Shown here in pieces: positions 1 through 10,726 of a stretch of 64,000 nucleotides of DNA. The notes under the pieces are model-generated. The model ran no database searches. It saw nothing but the letters and a program-made list of their open reading frames with translations, and was not told where the DNA came from. This stretch comes from Sphagnum compactum. Its lineage: Eukaryota > Bryophyta > Sphagnopsida > Sphagnales. The position numbers were made by a program, and so were the translations under genes. How positions within the stretch are numbered: the stretch's first letter is position 1; each line of letters opens with the position of its first letter. The stretch is from the NCBI GenBank assembly GCA_965153455.1, contig OZ234493.1, positions 11,894,213-11,958,212 of the forward strand, given 5' to 3'.

Positions 1-930
1 AATTCCTCCTCTTCTTCTTCTTTTGTGCTTTAACTTCTTTGTTGCTCTAGTTCCATCTCTATCGGCTCTCTGCACAAATGATCGAAAGAACAAACGGTCG
101 TTGAAGAAGCGAATTTTTTTTTAAAAAAAAAATTCTTATCTTCTGCATGCCATCGTTACAAAGCTCGCGGACACGGATTGATCTATAACAGCGCGTACGC
201 AGATTGTTCTACAGCGCCGCGGACATAGATTGTTTTACAGCACCGCCAACGCGAATTGCTTTGCAACACCACGGACGCAGATCACTTTGCAACTTCGTCA
301 CAGTCGCCATCCCTTCCATTTTGGTCCGGTCCGGTCCATTCCGTTCGACATTTGTCGCCATTTCATCCAACGCCCGTCCCAGTTCCGTCCGACGTGTATC
401 GTCGTTTCGTCTGACATCCATCCCGATTCTGTTCGACATTTGTCACCATTCTGTCTGATGTCCCTCCTAGTTCCATCCGACGTTCGTCCCAGTTTCGTCC
501 GACGTCCGTCCAATTCTGTCCAACGTTCGTCACAGTTTTGTCAACGTCCATCCGTTCAATTCTGTCTGTTTGACCCCTTTCATCCACCGATGTCCATCCA
601 TAGACGTCCGTTCGTCCAGTTATATCTATCTGGCCCTTTCCATCCACCAACGTCCGTCCAGAAATGTCCGTCCACTAACGTTCGTCCGTCACCGTTCATC
701 CTTGTCGACACACCATATTCTTCCAATCGTATGTACTACGTACATACGTATCCGATACCGTATTCTTCAAACCGTATGTTGTGTTAGAATTTTGTAGCTA
801 GTGCTTTGTATTGCTACAAAATTTTGGGGCATGTCTGCCCCTTTACTTGCCATGGTATGAAATTGACCTTCCTAATGACCACCTGTACTTGTATATTCTG
901 ATGTGTTTTGAGCTTATAATCTTCAGGTTG
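1..930. repeat. Pyrimidine-rich degenerate repeat tract, possible 5' LTR/leader of the retroelement
   Basis: From about 290 to 700 the + strand is built of degenerate GTCCGTCC / TTCCGTCCGAC-like units, which gives long spurious open frames on both strands. It lies directly upstream of the retroelement gag and may be its 5' LTR or leader. I could not find a matching 3' LTR, a clear TG...CA boundary or a tRNA primer-binding site, so that assignment is inference. No independent gene is seen. Confidence 0.4.
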
Positions 931-959
931 CAGATACTAATTTAGAGGTGAAGATGGTG

Positions 960-2450
960 AAATTGCGAATTCCTGACCCAGGAATGGATCAGAGCAGCAT
1001 AACATCATGTGGGCAAGACAGTTGGCAAGTACTGCACCCACTCAGCCAGAACCAAGGTATCAATTACAAAATAACACACAATCATTTGAGTCGATTTCTT
1101 TGAACTCGCGATCTTCACGACAATACCATCAAGCGTTTATAGCACCACCATCATTTAGTACAAGTCCTACTAGGAATTCAGGTTCAAGTTACACTACGTC
1201 AACGATACATCAAAGTCCATTTGGAGGGTTTAATCAGTGGGGTACGCCTACTGCCGCACCAACTCTCACACCATCACTGTATATTCCGCTCCAAATCGTT
1301 ACCTCTACACCCATATACACCATGGAGGTCAGTAGTTCCTCTGGGAGAATTGAGAGTTTAGCGGAAGGCCAAGTACCATTTCTTTGAGGGAGTTCAAGGC
1401 AACTTTCTAAACTGTGGTTTGTGAATTGGAGCTCAAGTATGGCGTTAATTACACCGAGGCGTTCGCATTCAAACAACTGGCCCGTTATGTGCACTATGAG
1501 GATTGGATGTCTACGAGCAACATTTTTCGAGGATTTTTGGCGTCACCCAAATCCCCAATTCAACTTATGCCACAGCCATCACCACCCCCTCTCAAGCTGC
1601 ACTACAAGCTGCCATTGCACATCATGGGACTATGCCCAATAATCCAGATCCAGTACCTACTTCAGTAAACCTTCCTCCTCAATAACTCATTGATGCTACC
1701 GCAAACATTCCTCCCGCCATCAATGCACCAGCTTTTACTGATCGAGTGGGGGAATCCTTTCGAATTTTTGAGCTGGAATTTTTTGTTAAAAGTTTTGAAA
1801 AAATTCTGCAGCTCGCCACCATCTCTCGGCAAAAGGATGAAACCCTCAAGATGTTCTACAGGAGGCTTCTCAAGCTCAAAGAGAATATTCAGAGCATCAC
1901 AGACCTAGAAGCTACCCATCGGTATCTTCGTTCATTGGAAGGTACTCCGACACTCCATGCGCAAGTTTTGCAACGAATTTTTTTTAGAATTTGGAAACTC
2001 ATACACTTTGTTGGATGTGTACAACATTTCTGAAAAGCTAGAACTAGTTCATGCACATTATGAAGCTAGTACTATGAGGCTTCCATCACATTCAAGGCCT
2101 CAGCCTCCACTAGATCATCGCATTCTTCTTTAAGGGCTAAAGCGGTGCACTCGGTTACACCCATCTTACCTTCTTGCAACTACTATGGCAATCTTGCCCA
2201 CAAAGCTAGTGAGTGCAACATTCCTTCCGAGGATCTCTTTTATGATTATTGTGGGAAAGAGGGACATTAAGAAGCTGTTTGTTTTGCCAAGTTCCCGGAA
2301 CGAAAACAACTCCGATTACCATGGCAAAATCTACCACCCTCTTTCGCTACCCCTCAACCAAAAGCCAAGGCACTTCAGCCTTCCACTCAGGCTTTCCCCA
2401 CCAAGGGTAATTCTAGTAAAAATGCTAAGAAGAAATAACACAATGCTGAC
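960..2450 (+). pseudogene. gag: Retrotransposon gag (degenerate)
   Basis: A Gln/Ser/Thr-rich N-terminal part is open at 1,007-1,387. A gag-core-like helical stretch is open at 1,746-2,033, with segments such as ETLKMFYRRLLKLKENIQ, as in plant retrotransposon gag proteins. At about 2,174-2,295 two CCHC zinc knuckles can be read, but each has lost one cysteine to tyrosine: the first keeps C-x2-Y-x4-H-x4-C, the second lacks its first Cys and has a stop between His and the last Cys. Frame changes occur between these blocks. The protein would have packaged element RNA in virus-like particles; this copy cannot. Confidence 0.75.
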
Positions 2451-2459
2451 AAGAGGGAG

Positions 2460-3683
2460 GTGCTTCAAGCCCATGCCATTCAAGTTCAAACTCTACAAAA
2501 TGAACTCGAATCATTTAGGGCCCAACTTGTGAATCTAAAAGGCAAGTCTTTCCAACCAACTAGTCATGCTCAACCTGTACAGGGTTCAGGATCACGGGAG
2601 GGACCTCCTAGGTCGTTCTATGGCCTCTCACACAATGCCATGGTTGGGGAGTACATTCTTTCCAATGCACACAATTCTAGTCTCACACCAGAATTTGTCA
2701 CTTTTTTTTACCCTTCCTATTTCGTGGCACAAGAGGCTAGTGTGGCACCCAAAGTTTCTGCCACTAGGCAGGTAATTCAGACTAATGGACTCACATCTGG
2801 TTCAAGTCCTATTACCAGGGTTAGAAGAGCTCGAGCAGTCATGCCACAATCTTTTCGTCCTCTTAACACGGAAGAAGAATGCAACTTGTTGGCGAGGGGG
2901 GAGGAGACTACTACACCACAAGTTGCTAGGGCATCAAATTTTAGTGGATTTTCGAAGGTGGTGCCTAGTGAGAGAACTTCCATTGCCACCGGAGTCGCCA
3001 TTGTCGACAATACTAAGTCAGCAATCTACGTGGGAGGACATACACCCAAAATGGTACTTTTTGATACAGGTGCCCAACCAATGATTCTTGGAGTTCAATT
3101 TGCCAAGGAGATGGGGATGGTCGACTCCAAAGTATGGAAATCTATGTGGCAAATTCGCACTGCTAGTGGGAACATAGAGGAGGTACTTAGGGAGAGCTCG
3201 GATTTGATTACACTTAATTTCAATGAAGGTATAGATCAAGAGCTTTGCCTACGGGTCAGATGTTTACTCACCAATGCCACTAGTTATGATGTGCTCATTG
3301 GGCAAAAGGCCATGTTTTCACCAGGTTTCACAATTGACAACTGGTTCGAGCATGCGTATTACCGAGTGGATTGGGAGACTGATGGCCACCACCTAGGATA
3401 CATACCCCTTGATTTTTATGGGAACCATAATCCTATGGCTCACCATTGTATGTTCAAGGAAGCACACACCATTTCCTATATCCAACAAGCTAACCAAGAG
3501 TGGATAGAAGGAGATGAAGAGGAAACAACTTACGTCCAAGCTACTAAAAGCTTGAGGGTGGTTCCTACTAACATTCAACACGGACCAGAAGTTTACAGAT
3601 GTTCAAAACAGCCCATGAGCCCTTGGTCAAAGCTCTATCTAGTTTTTAGAACATGGAAAGCTATGGCAAACCGATCAAGCTAG
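2460..3683 (+). pseudogene. pol: Retroviral-type aspartic protease region of the polyprotein
   Basis: This is the longest intact frame of the element (407 codons). The N-terminal third is a Gln/Ser-rich linker after the zinc knuckles. A retropepsin-like domain follows, with the active-site triad in VLFDTGAQPMILG (DTG codons 3,063-3,071) and the downstream hydrophobic-Gly element YDVLIGQKAMF at about 3,288-3,320. Such proteases act as dimers to cut the Gag-Pol polyprotein. The frame ends at 3,683, but the neighbouring frame continues from about 3,653 straight into the methyltransferase domain. A single frame shift near 3,640-3,660 therefore broke what was once one polyprotein. Confidence 0.8.
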
Positions 3684-4714
3684 TACTTCGTCAGCTAATC
3701 ACCTGGACACCGCCTAAGGAGGGGATTACATTACTAGAGCTCTTTGGTGGTATTGGTATAGGTCTCGAAGCCCTACTACAGTTAAGGATGGTGGTTTAGA
3801 GATATTGTTACGTAGACATTGATCCTATTGCAAGGCAAGTGGCGGCATCGAGAATGATGGAGCTCACAACCAGATTTCCACAATAGTTTGCAACCACTGC
3901 ATGGAAGGCTAGTTTCACTTTCTTGCCCTCTGACATACAATTAATTCAAAAGAAGCATATGGAATTACTTGGCCCCATGGACCTCATCATTTCAAGTTGG
4001 GAGTGTCAAGGATTTTAGCGGTTGGATTTGGAAAAGACTTATATGACTTTAGATCCGGTCTCTTCACGGACATGGTACGTGTAGTTCCAGGAGCACTACA
4101 CGCTAGTCCAACATTACCTTGGAGAGCCACTCCTACTCAATGCGGCATAATGCGGTTCCTATGCGCACCTGCTGCGCAACTGGTGGACCAACCTTGCACC
4201 ACTCTTAGTTCTACAGTTGGCTCTGAGATACACCATCAGAGACCCCAACCTGTAGGTTTCTCACATATTAGATGATTAGAGCTCCTGCCAACTAGTTACC
4301 AAGCAAGAGAAACCTCTTTGGTTTCTTGCAAACACAATAGGAAAACAAATAGGTGTTTGGCCCACCTTTGTCTCCTTCCCAAGAACACACACCTTTCAGG
4401 GAGATGGACCAAACCTGGTGTATCGTCATGCTTCAGCCACTTGGGATGAACCAAGCCCAAAAGAAAGAGAAACGGCTATGGGGTTCCAAACTCACACTAC
4501 TAGTCACACCCTGGTGACTAGATTGGAACATAATGTTCTACTGGGGAGAAGCATGGACCTGAATTCCCTTACATGGTTGTTGGTAACCTGTATACTCTTT
4601 CAAATGTACACAACACTAGCATTGATTCAATCAGCTTGCAGTTCTGGCAATGCGACTACATGGCACCCCGACCAAGTACAATTGCCTATTTTCAACACTA
4701 CACTTCACTCTTAG
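3668..4714 (+). pseudogene. Cytosine-5 DNA methyltransferase-like domain embedded between protease and reverse transcriptase
   Basis: Frame 2 shows the ordered motifs of C5 methyltransferases. Motif I is LELFGGIGIG (about 3,734-3,763; S-adenosylmethionine loop). Motif II is YVDIDPIARQVAASR (from 3,809). Motif IV is DLIISSWECQGF, with the catalytic Cys codon at 4,004-4,006. After a shift to frame 1 comes DFRSGLFTDMVRVV (4,045-4,086), which matches the conserved RSGLF-type helix. Back in frame 2, motif VIII resembles LLLNAA(stop)CGSYAH followed by LRNWWTN (4,130-4,190), and motifs IX-X read PSPKERETAMGFQ (about 4,450) and LLGRSMDLNSLTWLL (4,538-4,582). In-frame stops lie at 3,797, 3,884, 4,016 and 4,148, among others. 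The spacing from motif IV to VIII is only about 45 codons, so the stretch with the expected motif VI (ENV-like) seems deleted. A run of G at 4,718-4,724 shifts the frame into the linker before reverse transcriptase, so the domain was part of the polyprotein. The copy is inactive. Confidence 0.85.
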
Positions 4715-4734
4715 TGATGGGGGGGAGGAGGTAC

Positions 4735-6340
4735 CATGTAATTTGACTCAAGTTGTTTCTGATACACCTAGAGGTACATCAGCTTCTGGAGAAACAATTA
4801 CAACCTTCTACAAATCTGCGTAGTTAGATAGTGGAGAGCCCAATACACCAGGTTCTTCAAACACACTTTCCAACTCCATTCCATGTGTTTCCAACTACCC
4901 TTTCGTTATGGGGAACCAGCTCACCAAGAAGGAAAGAAACCAAGTCACAAACTTGCTAATTAAGTATAAGAATGTGTTTGCATTCTCAATGAAAGACTTA
5001 GGTAGGTGTAAGACCATGTAGTTTTTAATAGACTTTACAGATAAGACACCCATCTATCGGAAGAGGCATAGGTTAAGCAAGCATGAATGGGAACTGGTAG
5101 ATGAAAGATGCAAAGAGCTCCATGAGGCTGGTCTCATTCAGCCATCAAGTTCTAATTTCGCAGCCGTTATAATAATGCCAGCAAAGAAGGATTCAGCTGG
5201 ATTATGGACTGAGAAAAGGATGTGCGGGGATTATAGACCTTTGAACCTGGTTACACCTCAGGACAGGTACTCTATGCCCATCCTTGAAGAACTGTTTGAT
5301 AACATTAGAGACTTAAACATCTTCACAATTGTGGATTTGAGGCAAGGCTTCAACCAGATTGTGTTTGCTGTGAAGGATCGCAAGAAAACGGCATTCCGTG
5401 GAAGCAACAAGTTGTGGGAATGGCTTATGATGCCTTTTGGATTGAAAAATGCACCTGCCTTCTTTCAACAAATCATGGACCAGGTCCTTGAAGGGGCAGA
5501 TTTCCTGAAATGCTACATAGATGATGTCCTAATGCATAACAAGGGACTCTTGCAGCGCTTAGCTCATCTTGAAAAGTTATTCAAGAGGCTCCACGTAGTC
5601 AATATGAAGATCCATCCTAAAAAGTGTGAGTTTGTTATCACCTCAGTAGTCTACTTTGGTATTATGGCTCATTGGGCCAAAATAATAGCCATTTTGGAGA
5701 TGCCCAATCCTATTGATGTTCACACTTTTGAGGAGTTTCATCAGACTATGTGATTACTATAGGATTTATGTCCAAGACTTCAGTACTATTGCTCATCCTC
5801 TCTATGCATTATTAAATAAGTATGTTGCTTGGACATGGAGTGAAGAAGCTCAGGAAGCTTTCAACACATTCAAGGAAAAGCTTTCAGAGTTCCCCATTCT
5901 GAGAAGACCTGATTTCAGCAAGGTTTTCATTCTACACACTTATTAGAGTGTTCTTGGTATTGGTGTTATTCTTGGCCAACTTGATGAGAAATGCAAGGAA
6001 TATGTTATCGCCTATGCATCCTGAAGCAACAACAAGGCTGAGAGCAACTACTCTTCATACAAGGTTGAGTGTCTTGTTGTATGGGTCGTCATACATTTCA
6101 GGCCCTATCTTTATGGCACCAAATTCACTTTGTATACCGACCACTAACCTATCAAATGGTTGACAACCAACGACAAACGTACTGGTAAGTTAGCTCGTTG
6201 GGCGCTTATACTTCAGGAGTATGAGTTCAAGGTTATTCACCGACCTGATATTACACATCAGAACGCGAATACCATGTCGCAGAGACCCCTCACTACCTCT
6301 GAAGATTTCTCAGAAGCCAAGCAAGACTTTGACTAGACTC
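4735..6340 (+). pseudogene. pol: Reverse transcriptase and RNase H (degenerate)
   Basis: Frame 3 begins with a linker, then KTPIYRKRHRLSKHEWELVD (about 5,045), which is the usual entry to Ty3/Gypsy RT. It continues with CGDYRPLNLVTPQDRY, FTIVDLRQGF, MPFGLKNAP and the catalytic CYIDDV (YIDD at 5,514-5,525), and stays open to 5,753. One stop lies near 5,021. A shift near 5,725 moves to frame 1, which supplies LCDYYRIYVQDFS and then the RNase H domain (WTWSEEAQEAF, VLGIGVILGQLDEKC, GTKFTLYTDH). Stops are at 5,944, about 6,019, 6,151 and 6,334. The first RNase H aspartate codon is changed just before the stop at 5,944. The enzyme would make element cDNA; this copy cannot. Confidence 0.88.
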
Positions 6341-6399
6341 CAGTAGTACATGTATCTTATGCATTTAGTTATCTTGCACTACTGTAATGTAACCTGGTT

Positions 6400-6836
6400 G
6401 AGCATCCCATTGTGGATATATGGGAGGACTTGGACACTCTGAGATTTCTTCAACATGGGGAATACCCTCCCCAAGTTACATTAAGTCATCGGGATTGCAT
6501 ACAACAACAGTCCAAACGCTACTCATGGAGGGACAATCACCTTGTCCGATGCTTACCACAAGGCGACAAAGTGGTTCCTCCACCACATGAACGGCCTGGT
6601 CTTATTCAGAAGGTACACTTGGAGCTTGGACACTTTGGAGTTAAGCATATTTATAGCCTTCTCGCTCCTCATTACCATTGGAGAGGTATGTATGTTCAAG
6701 TCCGAGACATCATTGCTAGGTGTGAACAATGTGATAGAGTGAAAACTTCCTTCTCCTTTTGACAACTCACGCTTTCTCCACTCCCTATTCAGGGCATGTT
6801 CTATCGTTGGTCATGTGATTTAGTTGGAGAGTTACT
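6400..6836 (+). pseudogene. pol: Integrase N-terminal zinc-binding domain, truncated
   Basis: Frame 1 is open at 6,412-6,762 and contains an H2C2 zinc-binding module: HLELGHFGVKH, then CEQCD about 30 residues later, with the usual LLAPHYHWRGM between them. After a stop at about 6,760 the frame still reads LSPLPIQGMFYRWSCDLVGE, the start of the integrase core (W-x-x-D-L). It ends at about 6,836, where AT-rich DNA without similarity begins. The DDE triad, C-terminal domain and 3' LTR are absent, probably by deletion or interruption. Confidence 0.8.
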
Positions 6837-8470
6837 AGACCCAAAAATCAAAACAATATTAAAAATATAAAAACTACTTGGTTTTCATTCAAATGTTCAA
6901 TTCCTTGGCTAAATTCCAATTTCAACACAAGCCTTATTCCATTCTTGTTTTCCCTTCCCAGATTTCTTAAGCTAAGTGATGCACTTTTGCAAATCTACTT
7001 GAACAAACATAATGGAAACATTTTTCAAACTTTTGAAAACCTTTTCCTTTATTATGCCATATTAATGTGCCTTTGAAAAAGCGTGCCCAAAACAAGTTCC
7101 TTGGAAACTTTCTTCCAACCCAAAATATTCACAGCTTACAATAAATTTCAATGTAATAATCATGGTATTGAGATTAAAACCTTCATTATTGACATAGGCA
7201 ATGATTTTTTTCCTTACATCATACTTATCCAACAAATTTGTCAAATTTTTAGCCAATGTTTATCTTATAATTTTTGTGGCCTCAAACAAGCCAATAGTTT
7301 TGGTTGCTAATCATTCCCCAAAAAAATAATGACTAATGCAAACACATCATAAGCTTTTTGGGACATCTAAAGATCAAAACTAACGATTGCATAATGACAT
7401 TCTACCAATGTAAGAAAAACATACAAATGACTCATTTTCTCCAATAGCCTTAGTAATATTTCTTATGTAATTTTTTTTTGGAAAGGAAATTTAATTTTGA
7501 ACATAATTTCAGAACCAAACGTTTCAGCCAAGTATTTTCCATAAAATAAATTAGTAAATTATTTTTGATAATCAAAAGACCAAAGTTCTTAAGGAATTAT
7601 TTCTATGGCGCATCCTCTTTTTGGAAAGAATCGTTCACAACAAATTTTTTTTTGAAATTGACCTTCCTTAAATTTATATTTTTTTTGCAAGTTGTCTTTC
7701 CTCTATTTGCTTCAATGAATTATTCATTTCTTCAAAAAAATTTGCAATAATAGTATGATATATATTCACATGTTTTTTAAAAGAAGTTATTCCATTTCTT
7801 TTGCAATAAAAAATTAATCTTTTCTTACTTGTGCTTTTGGATTACAATTATTGTATTTTTATGACAAAATATACAATGCATGATTTGTGCATTTTCAAGA
7901 TCAATTTCCCTATTGTCATTTACACAATATTAGCCCCAACATAAAGACATTCTTCTATGAAGTTTTTAAATTTTCTTTGAACATGCAGCTTTTTTAAGGT
8001 TCATGTTTTCATTAATTCTTCACTTTCCATTTTTTCATTTTTGCTTACTTTAGTTTACACACTAAGATTCTCTTCAAATTTGTTTTCCATAATTACATCA
8101 TTCATGCATATTTCAATTGTCTCATCATTAAGGCTTATTCTATTTTCATCTTTAGAAGATCGATCCATCAACAATTTTCAAAAAAATATGTCCAAAACTA
8201 ATAGAAAAAACAAATACTCTATACCAAAAAACTCATTTTTTACAATGAACAAATGAGAAAATGTACAAACAAAGTAAGACATTTCCAAACAAAGCAGGTA
8301 AAGGTTTAAGAAACGGGGCTTAGGGTTTTAAATTAGTATTGAGGTTTAGAAATGGGGTTCAAGGTTTAGAAAATTAATCAAAAATCACTTCTCTTTGTTT
8401 CTCATCATGATTATAAAAAAAAAACGTATTAAGGGAGGGTAATTGTTTAATTTAAAATATTTTTTAAAAT
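6837..8470. other. AT-rich spacer, no gene seen
   Basis: Very AT-rich DNA with long T and A runs. The few open frames (about 60-75 codons) are low-complexity and show no family signature. Around 8,290-8,370 there are a few degenerate telomere-like GGTTTAG/AGGGTTT words. I see no RNA gene. Confidence 0.5.
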
Positions 8471-9180
8471 ATTAAAATCTTGCAAACAAACAAAAATAAA
8501 GAAAACATTAGAAATAAACAAAGAAAAGAAACTAGAACGAAAAAACTAGATAATAAACAATAAACATACAAAAATAAACGAAAATAAAATAAAACAAAAA
8601 CGAAAAAAAGAAAGGAAAGGAAAAGAAAGATTTCTCTTCTCATAACATAAGAGGAAAAAAACACAAAACAACTCATTTCAAAATTTAAACAAAAAAAAAG
8701 AAAAAAGAAAAAAAACATATCAAAAAATATTGATGTTCCAAGCTCCTTAACCTATAAAAATGAAATAAAAAGGGAAACACCAATTGACACAAGGCAAGCA
8801 ATGAGTAGTGAAGCAACAAGGGGGAGGGAGTGACAACATGTAACTTAGAAAAAGTGCGAAGCAACATGACAAGGTGCGAAGGAACAAACAAATAGCAAGG
8901 CAAAATGCAAAGGAAGGAGCAAGCAACATCAAGGGGAAGTGCGAGAGAAGGAACATGCAAGCAATAGGGCGAAACACAAAAGAGAGAGTGCAAAGCAACA
9001 AGACGAAATAAGAAAAAATAGGCATGAAGCAGAGGGGGGGGAAAGAAAGAGAGAAAAGAAGGAAGGAAGGGGAAAAAAGAAAAAAAAGAGAGAAAGGAAT
9101 TAAAGGAAAAAAAAACCTTAAGAGAAAGAAAAAGAGGGAGAGAAAATAACATGAAAAAAACAAAAATGAACACAAGATGT
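8470..9180. repeat. Purine-biased low-complexity tract
   Basis: For roughly 700 bases the + strand is dominated by A and G with few pyrimidines. The first half is AAAC/AAAG-like. From about 8,780 it contains recurrent GCAAGCAA / GAAGCAAC words and GGGGGAGGG-like runs, and from about 9,010 it is nearly pure A/G. The long minus-strand frames here (Phe/Leu/Ser-rich) are composition artefacts. Confidence 0.6.
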
Positions 9181-10726
9181 CAAAAATTGAAAGCTTGCAA
9201 CACAAAGAAGAAACCAACACAAGAAGATTTTATGCGTTTTTGGAACCTTTTGTAACTATTAAACACTCAGTTATCATGTGTGACTGGAGTTGAATACAGC
9301 ATTGAAAGTCCAGATTACCATCACCAGATCAACTTGGCCTCACTTACAAGAGCAGAAGTAAGAAGTTCGTGTTCATTGAGTTGTGAATCACTCACTTCAA
9401 ATTCAGCCTTCAAGTCCATGAACAAGATGGAACGAAAAATATTGTTTTGCATTGACAGTTTCAGTGAGCATGTGTGCAACCTTTTGCCTTGTGGGACTTT
9501 GATTGTCATTCATGCCACCAGCATTTATACCTAGATGTCATTACATGTAGAGAGAAGAGAGGCATTGCTTTTACTTGGAAGATTGCAAATCCTTTTGCGG
9601 AATTCAAAAACGCTGTCATCAAAGTTTTTCAGACTATATTGTGAGCATGCTTTCAGGCTTTCAGTGCAAAATATTTCACAAACACATTCTCATCCCTTTG
9701 AAGTCATTTATTTTGTAATTGAGTTCATGAGAAAAATCATTGAATGCCATAGTTTAACATTCAAAATCTGCACCCTCAAGAAATCGTCTCAGCATCATGG
9801 AATCCCGAAAGAAGCCATGGATACTGACCTGTAAACTCTTGGAAATTGATCTCCGATAAACCTTTGGGTCTTGCATTTTGATGCAGATATAACCAATCTG
9901 CAGAACTCACAGGTTACACTCAATAAAAAATCCAAGCTTTTCCTACTTGTAGACTCACAATAAGCACCATAACAGATGCACAACGGTGCTCAAATCCCCA
10001 GTCATCATCAACAGGCAGGCCTGAATTTGCCTGGGTAGTGCATTCAGCTCAGGAATTCAAACTAATCTGCAAGTGCGGTAGCTGTTTACAAAAGTTAACA
10101 AACCTTGCCTGAATTATTGACACACAACATGGATTGTTGGTAAAGCTTCTTCCCTGGCAGAGATGGTTTTCAGCAAAAAATTGCCTTAACGTGCAGGAAT
10201 AGATGCACCCAACAAGCATCCTTTTCGCTGATTTGCTATGATTTCAATTGGGGACCCTGAGTATTCACAATTCCATGTAGCTTTTGACATTGCTGGTAGC
10301 CTGATTCGAACGTCTCAGATGTAGGCACCCAAAGGAAAGAGAGCCCATGGAACAAAAACTTGCTCCTGTTGTTCCATTTTGTTGCATCATCAGAAGCCTT
10401 AAGCTGGATGGACACCTTATTACCACAGGCATTCACATGATCTTCCATCTGGATAACATTATTGTACTCAAGGACAGAGCTCAAAATGCAGCCTGAACAA
10501 ACAAATGGGTGAGACATTATCACCGATGACAAAAGGGAAATGCTCCTGCTTTACTAGCCAGTCTGGTACCAAACTCTCCACTATTGATACATTTGATCTA
10601 TGAATCATGCAGCCAAGTAGTCATATGTGCAAACAATCCACAATTGGCACAAAAGCCGAGGCTCTGGTCAGCCAAAATTATGAACAAGGGAGGAGGATGA
10701 ATCAGCCAAAGCCTGATTAACTATAA
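9181..10726. other. Spacer and probable 3' flank of the TBL gene
   Basis: Composition becomes less AT-extreme than in the preceding spacer, as expected of 3' UTR and flank of the minus-strand TBL gene that ends at 10,727. Open frames at 9,280-9,534 (+) and 10,236-10,532 (-) have no domain I recognise and no convincing splice context; I do not call them genes. Confidence 0.4.

Larger units (their letters stand above)
930..6836 (+). mobile_element. Degenerate Ty3/Gypsy-type LTR retrotransposon carrying a DNA methyltransferase domain, 3'-truncated
   Basis: Reading the three + frames in order gives gag with zinc knuckles (to about 2,400), an aspartic protease (DTG at 3,063-3,071), a cytosine methyltransferase-like domain (about 3,668-4,714), reverse transcriptase (YIDD at 5,514-5,525), RNase H and the zinc-binding part plus first residues of integrase (to about 6,836). 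The order PR-RT-RH-IN is that of Ty3/Gypsy. Many in-frame stops and several frame shifts show that it is dead. Similarity stops abruptly in the integrase core, after which the sequence turns AT-rich, so integrase core, 3' domain and 3' LTR are missing. Several stops and both lost knuckle cysteines are explicable by C-to-T or G-to-A change, as expected of a long-methylated element. Confidence 0.9.

Noticed and set aside
209-787. Overlapping frames on both strands at the left end
   Set aside because: Produced by CCGTCC-type repeats; no domain, and both strands are open at once.
8464-9220. Long minus-strand open frames rich in Phe, Leu and Ser, membrane-protein-like
   Set aside because: They are the complement of a purine-rich low-complexity tract; three overlapping frames are all open, which is a composition effect.
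9280-9834. Two consecutive plus-strand frames (84 and 99 codons)
   Set aside because: No start context, domain, splice site or homologue recognised; lies in the 3' flank of TBL.
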